A DNA stretch of 64,000 nucleotides from JBBDMC01 sp963826055 (GTDB lineage Bacteria; Pseudomonadota; Alphaproteobacteria; Rhizobiales; Kaistiaceae), in NCBI GenBank assembly GCA_963826055.1, contig CAWGVO010000006.1, positions 263,567 through 327,566 of the forward strand, given 5' to 3'. Positions 36,274-44,785 of the stretch are shown one piece after another. The number at the start of each line of letters is the position of its first letter. Position 1 is the stretch's first letter. Both the position numbers and the translations under genes were made by a program. The notes under the pieces are model-generated. The model saw nothing but the letters and a program-made list of their open reading frames with translations. It had not been told where the DNA came from and did no database searches.

Positions 36274-37343
36274 TAGGCGCCGTCCGGGCCGAGTTCCTCC
36301 GCCGACACGCCGAGTTCCGTGGCAAGGGTTCTCAGCGAATCGGCCGTCGCCGCAGCGAGGCGGACGACCCCCGCGCTGGCGCGCTCGGCCTCCCATTTGC
36401 GCTCGCCGGGAACGTAGATGCGCTCCACCCCCGGCGCCCGGCGCGAATTCCGCACCCGGTCGGCCGCCGTCGTCGCCTCAGCCGCGAAATCGCCCACGTC
36501 GCGAAAGTGGGCGACATCGATAGCCATGAAGAGGTGCGACGAGTTCGTCGGCTTTGTCAGGTCGTCCCGCATACCGGCGACGGTCGGTCCCCATCCGCCC
36601 GATGACAACAGGCCGGCGAGGAGGTCGATGACGAGCGCGAGACCAAAGCCCTTCGGCCCGCCGGTCGGCAGCATCATACCCTTCAGCGCCATCGTTGCAT
36701 CGGTCGTCGGCGATCCGTCGGGACCGACCGCCCAGTTGGGCGGGATCGGCTCGCCCGTCCGCGCGTACATGCGCAATCGCCCGACGGAGCCTTCCGCCGT
36801 CGCCATGTCGAGCACGATCGCCGGCTCGCGGTCGGTCGGGATCGCAATCGCAAGCGGATTGGTGCCGACCAGCGGCTCCGCACCACCCGGCGCCGGCATC
36901 ACCGCACGCGAATTGCACATCGCCATGCCGACGCAACCCGCTCGCGCCGCGGCGAGCGCATAACGCCCGGCAGGGCCGAAATGGAACGCGCGCCGCACCG
37001 CGACCGTAGCGGTGCCATAACGGCGGGCACGCTCCACCGCGAGCGCCATCGCCTGGGTGGCGACGAGGTGACCCAGCATGTTTGCGCCATCGAGGACGAC
37101 GGCAGCTTCGCGGTCGACGACGATCTTCGCCTCCTCGGCGGCGGTCACCGAGCCGGCCTTCAGCCGGGCGAGATAAGCCTCGCTCTGCATGACGCCGTGT
37201 GAGGGGAGCCCCTGCAGGTCTGCCTCCACCAGTGCCGAAGCGATCATGGCGGCCGCACGCTCGGAGAGACCGGCCGCACGGTAGAGCCGTGCCATGAACC
37301 GCTCCAGCCGCGCGGCTTCGATAGTGACCGGCTCCGACGCCAT
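36273..37343 (-). CDS. Ldh2/malate-type NAD(P)-dependent dehydrogenase
   Basis: 356 residues of the malate/L-lactate dehydrogenase 2 family, which is unrelated to classical lactate dehydrogenases and includes sulfolactate, ureidoglycolate and diketogulonate reductases. Visible: GLPSHGVMQSEAYLARL (catalytic His region), RRAFHFGPAGRYALAAA, VGTNPLAIAIP, and GGPKGFGLALVIDLLAGLLSSGGWG. A GAGGCGGGG site precedes the start used. It is divergent from the two fumarase-like genes. Substrate is probably a 2-hydroxy or 2-oxo acid. Confidence 0.9.
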   Translation of the reverse strand: MASEPVTIEAARLERFMARLYRAAGLSERAAAMIASALVEADLQGLPSHGVMQSEAYLARLKAGSVTAAEEAKIVVDREAAVVLDGANMLGHLVATQAMALAVERARRYGTATVAVRRAFHFGPAGRYALAAARAGCVGMAMCNSRAVMPAPGGAEPLVGTNPLAIAIPTDREPAIVLDMATAEGSVGRLRMYARTGEPIPPNWAVGPDGSPTTDATMALKGMMLPTGGPKGFGLALVIDLLAGLLSSGGWGPTVAGMRDDLTKPTNSSHLFMAIDVAHFRDVGDFAAEATTAADRVRNSRRAPGVERIYVPGERKWEAERASAGVVRLAAATADSLRTLATELGVSAEELGPDGA

Positions 37344-37416
37344 CCCCGCCTCATCCGTGATCGGTGGAACGGTTTCACGCCCCCCGCGCGCTTTCGTCCA
37401 GCCGGCGCGGTTTTTC

Positions 37417-37433
37417 ATTTCACGCACTGAAAC
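37417..37433. promoter_or_regulatory. 17-bp palindrome (candidate IclR operator), site 7
   Basis: ATTTCACGCACTGAAAC, in the divergent gap between the Ldh2-like gene and the fumarase-like alpha subunit gene. Confidence 0.55.
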
Positions 37434-37513
37434 CGCCACCAGTCTATATAGTCCGACCCGGACCGATGATGGGTAGAATTCCTTTCGAAGAGCCCCCTTG
37501 GGAAGGGACGACC

Positions 37514-38383
37514 GTGGCCGTCACGTACCAGTTGATGAAGGAGACGACCAAACAGCTCTACGAGTGGTCGCTGAAGAAGATTCCCGAGGACAGCAAGGTG
37601 GCGCTCGCCGCCGCCTGCGAAAACGAAACGCTGGAGTCGGCGCGCAAGACCATCCGCTTTATGCTGGCGAGCGCCCGGCGCGCCGAAGAAAACGACACTT
37701 TCCTCTGCTCCGACTCCGGCATTCCCGTTTATTTCGTCAGGATCGGCACCGGCGTCCAGTTCGACGGCGACATCAAGCAGGCGATTTCCGACGGGTTCGA
37801 CGAACTGGTCGAGACCATAGAGCCGCCGATCCTGAAGTTCGTCACCGATCCGCTGACCGGCAAGCGCGGCTACAAGGGCAAGGACATCCCCATGGTGTCC
37901 TGGGACATGGTCTCGGGCGCCGACTACATCGAAATCGTCTGCTCGCCGAAAGCGCTGGGCTCCGGCCGCTGGGCGGCGCTGGAAATCTTCTCCTACCCGA
38001 CCCTCGACAAGATCGAATCCTACATCATGGACGTCGTTCTGAAGGCCGGCTCACAGCACTGCCCCCCGGTCGTCATCGGCGTCGGCATCGGCGGCAGCTT
38101 CGATCACGCCGCCCACATGGCCAAGGAACAGACGCTGCGTCCCTTCGGCACCGTCAATCCGGTTCCGGTGCTGGCCGAGATGGAGGAGCGCCTCCTGAAG
38201 GCGGTGAACGCCACCGGCTTCGGGCCGATGGGCACCGGCGGCGTCACCACCGCGCTCGGCGTCCACATCGACTACGCTTGCGGCCACGGTTTCACCCCGG
38301 TCGCCGTCGCCTTCAACTGCTGGATCAACCGGCGCACGCGCGCCCGCATCTTCAATTCCGGCGAGGTGGTGCGCGATGAGTGA
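37514..38383 (+). CDS. Class I fumarase / L-tartrate dehydratase alpha-subunit homologue
   Basis: 289 residues of the FumA/TtdA N-terminal family, an oxygen-sensitive [4Fe-4S] hydro-lyase acting on dicarboxylic hydroxyacids. The cluster Cys in DTFLCSDSGIPVYFV replaces the usual CQDTG context, and the VCSPKALGSGRW stretch replaces the common APKGGGSEN, so the active site differs from ordinary fumarase; GVGIGGSFDHAAHMAK and GPMGTGGVTTALGVHI are conserved. The start is GTG, chosen for an ideal GGAAGGGA six bases upstream. It overlaps the beta-subunit gene by eight bases. Substrate is therefore uncertain. Confidence 0.85.
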   Translation: MAVTYQLMKETTKQLYEWSLKKIPEDSKVALAAACENETLESARKTIRFMLASARRAEENDTFLCSDSGIPVYFVRIGTGVQFDGDIKQAISDGFDELVETIEPPILKFVTDPLTGKRGYKGKDIPMVSWDMVSGADYIEIVCSPKALGSGRWAALEIFSYPTLDKIESYIMDVVLKAGSQHCPPVVIGVGIGGSFDHAAHMAKEQTLRPFGTVNPVPVLAEMEERLLKAVNATGFGPMGTGGVTTALGVHIDYACGHGFTPVAVAFNCWINRRTRARIFNSGEVVRDE

Positions 38384-38993
38384 AATGCGCTTGCGCGTGC
38401 CGCTCGACCGCGCCGACGCCGCGCGCCTGAAGCTCGGCGACATCGTCTTTCTGGACGGCGAGATCGTCACCACCGCGGGCTACCCGACCCACCAGCGCAT
38501 CATCGAGTGCATCACCTGGGGTACGCCACCGCCGGTGAAGCTCGCCGGCCAGACCCTGTTCCACATGGGCCACCTCAGCCGCGAGCAGGACGGCCGCATA
38601 ACGCCGGTCTACGTCAATCCAACCACCAGCACCCGTTTCAACGACTTCATGCCGACGATCATTCGTGCTTACCGGCTGACGGCGACCGCCGGCAAGGGCG
38701 GCCTCGGCGCCGAAAGCGTCCGCGCCTTGCAGGAAACCGGCGGCGTCTACTTCTCGATGATCGGTGGCATCGCCCCGATCCTCACCGAGGGCGTGCGCGA
38801 AGTGCTTGCAACCGGCTGGGATGACCTCATCATGCAGTTCCGCCTCACCCGCTTCCGCGTCGAGAACTTCGGCCCCCTCACGGTTGCGATCGATGCCAAC
38901 GGCAACAGCCTTTACGACAGCCTGTCGTCCTCCGCCCGCGAACGCCTTCCCGAAATCATGGCCGCCCTCGGCCCGCGGCGAACGGCGACCTGA
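38376..38993 (+). CDS. Class I fumarase / L-tartrate dehydratase beta-subunit homologue
   Basis: 205 residues of the FumA C-terminal/TtdB family. LKLGDIVFLDGEIVTTAGYPTHQR occupies the place where fumarases have the catalytic R-D-x-A-H; here it reads GYPTH, a clear departure. GKGGLGAESVRAL and GVYFSMIGGIAPIL fit the fold. It overlaps the alpha gene and must form the heteromer with it. No tartrate or fumarate-specific assignment is warranted. Confidence 0.85.
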   Translation: MSEMRLRVPLDRADAARLKLGDIVFLDGEIVTTAGYPTHQRIIECITWGTPPPVKLAGQTLFHMGHLSREQDGRITPVYVNPTTSTRFNDFMPTIIRAYRLTATAGKGGLGAESVRALQETGGVYFSMIGGIAPILTEGVREVLATGWDDLIMQFRLTRFRVENFGPLTVAIDANGNSLYDSLSSSARERLPEIMAALGPRRTAT

Positions 38994-39002
38994 CCCTTGT
39001 CC

Positions 39003-39019
39003 ATTTCATACTGCGGAAT
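39003..39019. promoter_or_regulatory. 17-bp palindrome (candidate IclR operator), site 8
   Basis: ATTTCATACTGCGGAAT lies between the fumarase-like beta gene and the hydroxyacid dehydrogenase gene. It combines one ATTTC half-site with one GGAAT half-site, the variant half seen in sites 11 and 12. Confidence 0.45.
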
Positions 39020-39182
39020 ACAAGCGATCGATGCTGCGGACGCGTTTGGGGCCTCCGCTATAGAAGCGGGCACGCAGCGAGGGAACGCCGATGGCGCCAT
39101 GGTTGCCCGCCTACGCCGACCGAACAAGGAACGCGCCACAACGCACCGGCACCAGCGCGCGGCGGGCACGCGTGTCCGGCTG

Positions 39183-40337
39183 ATGGCTGCCGGGTCCGCC
39201 ATCGCGCGTTGCTACAACGCCGAGGATCTGAGGGCCGAGGCAAAACGGCGCCTGCCGAAGTGGATTTTCGAGTTCGTCGACAAAGGCGCCGAGGACGGCC
39301 TGGCGATCGCCAACAACGTCGAGGCGTTTCGCCGGCTGAAGCTGCGCACCCGCGCCCTCGTCGACATGTCCGACCGCGATCTCGGTGCCACGCTGTTCGG
39401 CGCGCGCTCGGCTCTGCCTCTCGCCATCGCGCCGACCGGGGCGGCGGGCCTTTGCTGGTACGAGGGCGAACTGGCGCTGGCCAAGGCCGCGGCGAAGTTC
39501 GGCGTTCCCTTCACCATGGCGATCGGCTCGACCACACCGCTGGAGAAAGTGGCGGCGGAAGCGGGCGGGCGCCTCTGGTTCCAGCTCTACATCTGGGAAA
39601 ACCCGCAACTTACCGCCGACCTCGTCCGCCGCGTCCACGCGGCCGGGTACGAGGCGCTTGTGGTGACGATCGACGTCGGCCTCGGCACCAACCGCGAGCA
39701 CAACTACCGCAACGGCTGGGGCAATCCCTTCAAGCCGAGCTACCGCACCGTGCGCGATATCCTGCTCCGCCCGCGCTGGCTCTTCGGCGTGCTGACGCGC
39801 TACCTGACGACCACCGGCATGCCGCGCCACGCCAACAATCCGCCCGAGGCGAAAAACATCCACGGTGCGGCCTTGCGCAGCAAGGAAGGCGCGGTGAGCT
39901 GGCAGGATTTCAAGCGCCTGCGCGACCTCTGGCCGGGCAAGCTGCTGATCAAGGGCATCCTGCGCGCCGACGACGCCGAGCGCGCGGTGGAGTATGGCGC
40001 CGATGGCGTGGTCGTTTCCAACCACGGCGGCCGTGTGCTGGACAGCGCGATCGCGCCGATCGACGCCCTGCCCGCCATCGCCGACGCGGTCGGTACGCGA
40101 GTTACCGTCATGCTCGACAGCGGCATCCGGCGCGGCAGCGACATCGTCAAGGCTTGCGCCCTGGGGGCCAAGGCCGTGCTTCTCGGCCGGCCGGCACTCT
40201 GGGGAACGGCGGTTGCCGGCGAGGCGGGGGCGGAGCACGCCCTGAAGCTGATCCGCCGGGAATACGAATTGACACTGTCGCACGTCGGCTGCCGCAACGT
40301 CGGCGAAATCGGCCCCGACGTGCTTGCACTGTCCTGA
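39183..40337 (+). CDS. FMN-dependent alpha-hydroxy acid dehydrogenase (LldD/GOX family)
   Basis: 384 residues, TIM barrel with FMN. Family blocks: LPKWIFEFVDKGAEDG, LAIAPTGAAGLCWYEGE, FQLYIWENPQ, LVVTIDVG, LIKGILRADDA and the active-site VVSNHGGRVLDSAIAPIDALP (catalytic His and Arg), then DSGIRRGSDIVKACALGA. It oxidises L-lactate, glycolate, mandelate or a longer 2-hydroxyacid to the 2-oxoacid. The ribosome site of the chosen ATG is weak. It is followed by the tctB-tctA genes in the same direction. Confidence 0.9.
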   Translation: MAAGSAIARCYNAEDLRAEAKRRLPKWIFEFVDKGAEDGLAIANNVEAFRRLKLRTRALVDMSDRDLGATLFGARSALPLAIAPTGAAGLCWYEGELALAKAAAKFGVPFTMAIGSTTPLEKVAAEAGGRLWFQLYIWENPQLTADLVRRVHAAGYEALVVTIDVGLGTNREHNYRNGWGNPFKPSYRTVRDILLRPRWLFGVLTRYLTTTGMPRHANNPPEAKNIHGAALRSKEGAVSWQDFKRLRDLWPGKLLIKGILRADDAERAVEYGADGVVVSNHGGRVLDSAIAPIDALPAIADAVGTRVTVMLDSGIRRGSDIVKACALGAKAVLLGRPALWGTAVAGEAGAEHALKLIRREYELTLSHVGCRNVGEIGPDVLALS

Positions 40338-40382
40338 CGCCGGCGAACGGCCGGCAGGATGAGCATTCTGGGAGGAGACCGG

Positions 40383-40841
40383 ATGCAGGTGAACACGAAG
40401 GACGTAGCGGCAGGGCTGCTATTCATATTCATCGGCGGATTTTTCGCGCTGAATTCCGTGATCCACCTGCGCATCGGCAGGGCCCTCAACATGGGGCCGG
40501 GCTACTTTCCGCTGATGCTGGGCTTGATCCTCATCGGCTTCGGCATCGCCATCGCGGTCAACGCGTTCGGCAAGCCGGAAGAGCTGATCGGCAAAGTCTC
40601 GGTCCGCGGCGTCGTGCTGGTGATCGGTTCGGTCGTCTTCTTTGGCCTCACCGCCCGCAAGCTCGGGCTCGCGCCGTCGCTGGCGGTGGCGACCTTCATG
40701 GCGTCGATGTCCACCGACCGCGCCACGTTGATCTCGTCGATTCTGCTGTCGATCGGGCTCGCCATCTTCTGCGTTCTGGTCTTCGTCTACGCCCTCGGCC
40801 TGCCCTATCCGGTGATCGGCCCCTGGCTTGGCGGGAGATAG
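40383..40841 (+). CDS. tctB: Tripartite tricarboxylate transporter small permease (TctB)
   Basis: 152 residues with four transmembrane segments (GLLFIFIGGFFALNSV, YFPLMLGLILIGFGIAIAV, GVVLVIGSVVFFGLTA, and a C-terminal pair) and the typical R-A-x-x-MGPGYFP motif near residue 36. GGGAGGAG precedes the start. It is three bases ahead of tctA. The matching binding protein is encoded on the other strand at 43616. Confidence 0.92.
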   Translation: MQVNTKDVAAGLLFIFIGGFFALNSVIHLRIGRALNMGPGYFPLMLGLILIGFGIAIAVNAFGKPEELIGKVSVRGVVLVIGSVVFFGLTARKLGLAPSLAVATFMASMSTDRATLISSILLSIGLAIFCVLVFVYALGLPYPVIGPWLGGR

Positions 40842-40844
40842 TCA

Positions 40845-42356
40845 ATGGACCTCATCCACCATCTTGCGCTTGGCTTCGGCACCGCGCTCACGCCCGACAA
40901 CCTGTTCTACTGCTTCGTCGGCGCGCTTCTGGGCACCTTCATCGGCGTACTGCCCGGCATCGGCCCGACGGCGACCATCGCCATGCTGCTGCCGATCACC
41001 TACTACCTGACCCCGACCGCCTCCATGATCATGCTCGCCGGCATTTACTACGGCTCGCAGTATGGCGGCTCGACGACGGCGATCCTGATCAACCTGCCGG
41101 GCGAGGTGTCATCGTCGGTGACCGCCATCGATGGCTACCAGATGGCCCGCCAGGGGAGGGCCGGCACCGCGCTCGCCATCGCCGCCATCGGCTCTTTTGC
41201 AGCCGGCACGTTCGCCACCTTCCTGATCGCGCTCGTCGCGGTACCGTTGACCACCATCGCCCTGCAATTCGGCTCGGCCGAATACTTCACGCTGATCCTG
41301 CTCGGCCTGGTGACCTCCACCGCCCTCGCCCACGGCTCCGTGCTGAAGGCGATGGCGATGATCGTGACGGGAATGCTCTTCGGCCTCGTTGGCACCGATG
41401 TCGACAGCGGCGCCTTCCGCTTCACCTTCGGCGTGATCCAGCTGACCGACGGCCTCAACACCGTGGCCGTCGCCCTTGGCATATTTGGCATCGCCGAGGT
41501 GCTGCGCAATCTCGAGAATATGCCCGAGACTGCCACCGGCACGGCCAAGCTGAGCAGCCTTCTGCCAAGCTGGGAGGACCTCAAGGAGTCGATCGGACCG
41601 ATCATTCGCGGTTCGCTTCTCGGCTCGTTCCTGGGCACCCTGCCGGGCGGAGGCTCGATCCTCTCCGCCTTTTCGTCCTACACGCTGGAAAAGCGCGTCT
41701 CCAGGCACCCGGAGAAATTCGGCCATGGCGCCCTCGCCGGCGTCGCCGGCCCGGAGTCGGCCAACAACGCCGGCGCGCAAACCTCCTTCATCCCGATGCT
41801 GACGCTCGGCATCCCCTCGCATCCGCTGATGGCGTTGATGATCGGCGCGCTGATGATCCAGGGTATCACGCCCGGACCCAATGTGGTGATCAACCAACCG
41901 GATCTCTTCTGGGGCGTCATCACCTCCATGTGGATCGGCAATGCCATGCTGATCATCCTCAACCTGCCGCTGGTCGGCATCTGGGTATGGATGCTGAAAG
42001 TGCCGTACAAGCAGCTCCTGCCCGCGATCGTCATCTTTTCGACGGTCGGCGTGTTTACCGTCAACAACAGCGGCTTCGACGTCTACATGCTCGCCGCCTT
42101 CGGCGTCCTTGGCTACATCTTCCACAAAGTGGGCTGCGAGCCAGCGCCGTTCCTCATGGGCTTCGTCCTCGGCGACCTCCTCGAAGAGCACCTGCGCCGC
42201 GCCCTCGTCTTCTCCAACGGCGACCCGATGACCTTTATCCAGCATCCGATCAGCGCCACCCTCCTGGCGCTCACCGTCGTGGTGTTGATCATCGTGTCGT
42301 TCCCGACGATCGGGCGCAAACGCGACGAAATCTTCGCCGAGGAGGAGGTGGACTGA
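40845..42356 (+). CDS. tctA: Tripartite tricarboxylate transporter large permease (TctA)
   Basis: 503 residues, about 11-12 helices. Conserved family blocks: GTFIGVLPGIGPTATIAMLLPITY, GIYYGSQYGGSTTAILINLPGE, GTLPGGGSILSAFSSY, GPESANNAGAQTSFIPMLTLGIPS. Secondary active uptake of di- or tricarboxylates or related acids, coupled to a TctC-type receptor. Immediately followed by an enolase-superfamily gene, as expected for a sugar-acid catabolic operon. Confidence 0.95.
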   Translation: MDLIHHLALGFGTALTPDNLFYCFVGALLGTFIGVLPGIGPTATIAMLLPITYYLTPTASMIMLAGIYYGSQYGGSTTAILINLPGEVSSSVTAIDGYQMARQGRAGTALAIAAIGSFAAGTFATFLIALVAVPLTTIALQFGSAEYFTLILLGLVTSTALAHGSVLKAMAMIVTGMLFGLVGTDVDSGAFRFTFGVIQLTDGLNTVAVALGIFGIAEVLRNLENMPETATGTAKLSSLLPSWEDLKESIGPIIRGSLLGSFLGTLPGGGSILSAFSSYTLEKRVSRHPEKFGHGALAGVAGPESANNAGAQTSFIPMLTLGIPSHPLMALMIGALMIQGITPGPNVVINQPDLFWGVITSMWIGNAMLIILNLPLVGIWVWMLKVPYKQLLPAIVIFSTVGVFTVNNSGFDVYMLAAFGVLGYIFHKVGCEPAPFLMGFVLGDLLEEHLRRALVFSNGDPMTFIQHPISATLLALTVVVLIIVSFPTIGRKRDEIFAEEEVD

Positions 42357-42368
42357 CGGCGTCCTGCC

Positions 42369-43553
42369 ATGGCGTCCACCACCATTACCCGCATCGCCGA
42401 CCTCCATTGCGATTTCGGCTGGCGAACGCTCTCCTTCCTCAAGGTCGAGACCTCCGGCGGCATCGTCGGCTGGTCCGAGTTTTTCGAGGGTTCCGGCAAC
42501 CATGGCCTGACCGGCGTCATCCGTGCCCTGGCCGAAGGGTTGATCGGCCGCGACGCCGCCGAGGTGCGGGCCATCGTCAGCGACCTTCACGCCCGCACCA
42601 TTCAGGCACCGGGTGGCATCAACCAGCACGCCATCGCCGCGATCGGCAACGCCCTGCTCGACGTCGGCGCCAAGGCGCTGGGCGTGCCGGTCCACGCGCT
42701 CTTCGGCGGCCCCGTCCGCCGGCGCGTGCCGGTCTACTGGTCACACTGCGCCAGCTACCGGGCGCGCTATGCTGCCCACCTCCAGCGCCCGCCGCCGCGC
42801 ACTTATGACGACATCGCCGCCATCGGCGCCGAGGTGAAGGCGCGCGGCATCCCGGCGCTGAAGACCACGATCATGCAGCTGACCGACCAGGGCTTCGTGA
42901 ACTATCGCCCGACCACCACCGCCGGCACGGGCTGGCCTGAACTCAACCTGTCGCCGGCAATCGAGGCGTCCGCCCTCCGCCTGCTGGAGGCGCTGCGCGA
43001 CGGCGCCGGGCCGGACACCGGCCTGATGCTCGACGCCAACTTCTTCTTCAAGCCGGAAGGGTTCACGCGCCTTGCCCGCGCACTGGAGCCCCTGGGCCTC
43101 GTGTGGCTGGAGATAGACACCTACGATGCCGCCGCACTCGCCGCCACCCGTGCGGCGACGCGGACTCCGGTCGCCTCGTTGGAGCACATCTACCGCGCGA
43201 CGGGATACCGCCCGTACTTCGACGCGCATAGCGTCGACTTGGCCCTCGTCGATCCGATCTGGAACGGCTACCTCGACGCACTCGACATCGCCACACTCGC
43301 CGACACATATGCGGTGAATGTCGCTCCCCACAACTACTACGGCAACCTGTCGGATTTCATCAGTCTGAGTTTCGCCGCCGCGATCCCCAACCTCAGGATC
43401 ATGGAAACGGACCTCGATGCGGTACCATGGCGGAACGAGCTCTACACCCACGCTCCGGAAATCGTGGGCGGCATGATGATCGTGCCCGACCGGCCGGGCT
43501 GGGGCACCGATATCAACGAAGCGGCGGTCAGGGCACACGCGCCAAAGCGCTGA
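42369..43553 (+). CDS. Enolase-superfamily dehydratase (mandelate racemase-like)
   Basis: 394 residues. N-terminal capping domain, then barrel. Likely general bases and metal ligands: Lys in IPALKTTIMQ, Asp in GLMLDANFF, Glu in VWLEIDTYD, Glu in VASLEHIYR and His in VAPHNYYGNL. The His at the end of the seventh strand suggests a mandelate-racemase-type acid sugar dehydratase, but the D-E-E ligand spacing is unusual (LEID rather than xED or xEQ). The substrate is not predictable. It ends the tctB-tctA operon and faces tctC convergently. Confidence 0.8.
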   Translation: MASTTITRIADLHCDFGWRTLSFLKVETSGGIVGWSEFFEGSGNHGLTGVIRALAEGLIGRDAAEVRAIVSDLHARTIQAPGGINQHAIAAIGNALLDVGAKALGVPVHALFGGPVRRRVPVYWSHCASYRARYAAHLQRPPPRTYDDIAAIGAEVKARGIPALKTTIMQLTDQGFVNYRPTTTAGTGWPELNLSPAIEASALRLLEALRDGAGPDTGLMLDANFFFKPEGFTRLARALEPLGLVWLEIDTYDAAALAATRAATRTPVASLEHIYRATGYRPYFDAHSVDLALVDPIWNGYLDALDIATLADTYAVNVAPHNYYGNLSDFISLSFAAAIPNLRIMETDLDAVPWRNELYTHAPEIVGGMMIVPDRPGWGTDINEAAVRAHAPKR

Positions 43554-43581
43554 AAAACAAGGCCGGGCAAATTGCCCGGCC
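43552..43581 (-). terminator. Intrinsic terminator downstream of tctC
   Basis: GGCCGGGCAA and TTGCCCGGCC form a near-perfect inverted repeat at 43561-43581. Reading the minus strand, the stem is followed by TTGTTTTTC, so it fits a rho-independent terminator for tctC. It also lies just after the plus-strand enolase gene and may act in both directions. Confidence 0.8.
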
Positions 43582-43615
43582 TCGCCTCAAGTCGCCGCTG
43601 TGCTTTGCCAGCCGC

Positions 43616-44617
43616 CTATTTTGTGATCTCCAGGTCGGTGTTCTTGACGAACTCCGCGACCTTTTCCTGCTCGTCCTTGATCGCCTGGACGAACTGGTCG
43701 GGCGTGACCGGCGCCGGCGTCGCACCGGACTTTGCCACCAGCGCCGCGAAACTAGGATCCTTCAGCGCGTCGATGATGGCGGCACTCATCTTCATCTTCA
43801 GCTCGTCCGGCAGGTTCGGCGGGCCGAAGACGCCCCACCAGATCTGCGCCGTCTGCATCCCGTCGACGCCCGCTTCCTTCATCGTCGGCGCGGGCGGCGA
43901 ACCCGGCGGATAGTTGTCGTCGCTGTAGGCGAGAAGCTTGAGCTGGCCACCCTGGATCTGGCCGAGCGTGCTCGCCACGGTCGTGATCATCAGTTGCAGC
44001 CGCCCCGCGACGAGGTCGGTCTGGGCGTCGGCCGAGCTCTTGTAGTTAACGCCCTTGATGTGCAGGCCGGTGAGTGTATTGAACAGTTCGGTGTGCTGGT
44101 GCTGCGTCGTGCCCGTGCCGGCGTGGCCATAGAAGGTCGTGTCGGGGTTCTTCCGGGCGTAGTCGATGAACTCCTGCACGTTGCTCACCGGCAGCGCCGC
44201 CGGAACCACCATGGCCGTCGGCGAGCGTGCCAACAGGCCAATTGGCGTCACGTCTGTAAGCGGATCCATGTCGACTTTCAGCACCGGCTTGAATCCGACG
44301 ATGCCGTTCGGGATCTCAAGCCACGTGTAACCGTCCGGCGCCGATTGCGAAACCGAAAGCGCTCCGGTGAACCCGCCCGCACCCGCCCGATTCTCAACGA
44401 CAAAAGGCTGACCGAGATTCTTGGAAAGGATATCGGCGAGCGCGCGAGTGAAAGTGTCATTGCTGGCACCTGGCCCGTAGGGCACGACGAGCGTGACCGG
44501 ACGGGTTGGCCAGTCGACCGCCTGCGCGCTCCCCGCGAAGCCGGTCGCTGCGATGCCGGCCGCCAGAGCAGCCGACCAAAGGTCACGACGCGTGAGGCGC
44601 ACCTTCTTGTCCGTCAT
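43616..44617 (-). CDS. tctC: TctC/Bug-family periplasmic solute receptor
   Basis: 333 residues. The N-terminus has TRRDLWSAALAAGIAATGFAGSAQA, a twin-arginine-like signal peptide. Then the Bug fold: WPTRPVTLVVPYGPGASNDTFTR, VVENRAGAGGFTGAL, GTTQHQHTELFN. Receptors of this kind bind dicarboxylates, aromatic acids or nicotinate. It is encoded opposite tctBA and divergent from an amidohydrolase, with the best palindromic operator in the gap. Confidence 0.92.
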   Translation of the reverse strand: MTDKKVRLTRRDLWSAALAAGIAATGFAGSAQAVDWPTRPVTLVVPYGPGASNDTFTRALADILSKNLGQPFVVENRAGAGGFTGALSVSQSAPDGYTWLEIPNGIVGFKPVLKVDMDPLTDVTPIGLLARSPTAMVVPAALPVSNVQEFIDYARKNPDTTFYGHAGTGTTQHQHTELFNTLTGLHIKGVNYKSSADAQTDLVAGRLQLMITTVASTLGQIQGGQLKLLAYSDDNYPPGSPPAPTMKEAGVDGMQTAQIWWGVFGPPNLPDELKMKMSAAIIDALKDPSFAALVAKSGATPAPVTPDQFVQAIKDEQEKVAEFVKNTDLEITK

Positions 44618-44693
44618 GGTTTCCTCCCTGAAACGAATGGCGATGCGTATTTCTGTAGCGCGCGGCCCGCGGCGGCATTAGTGAACCGGCTGT

Positions 44694-44710
44694 ATTTCGC
44701 TTCGCGAAAT
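44694..44710. promoter_or_regulatory. 17-bp palindrome (candidate IclR operator), site 9
   Basis: ATTTCGCTTCGCGAAAT, perfect 7-bp arms around TTC, the most symmetric member of the set. It lies in the divergent gap between tctC and the amidohydrolase gene at 44786. Site 10 differs from it at only two positions. Confidence 0.65.
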
Positions 44711-44785
44711 CTCGGCGTTTGCATACCGAGCGCGCTCGGCCGGCATATGGCGCCGCCTCGTGGTCCGTGCGAGCATCGTGGCGCG

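Noticed and set aside
39209..42808. A 1199-codon plus-strand frame running through the hydroxyacid dehydrogenase and tctBA genes
   Set aside because: Low-complexity Arg/Pro/His translation in the wrong frame of well-conserved genes; stop-free only because of high GC.
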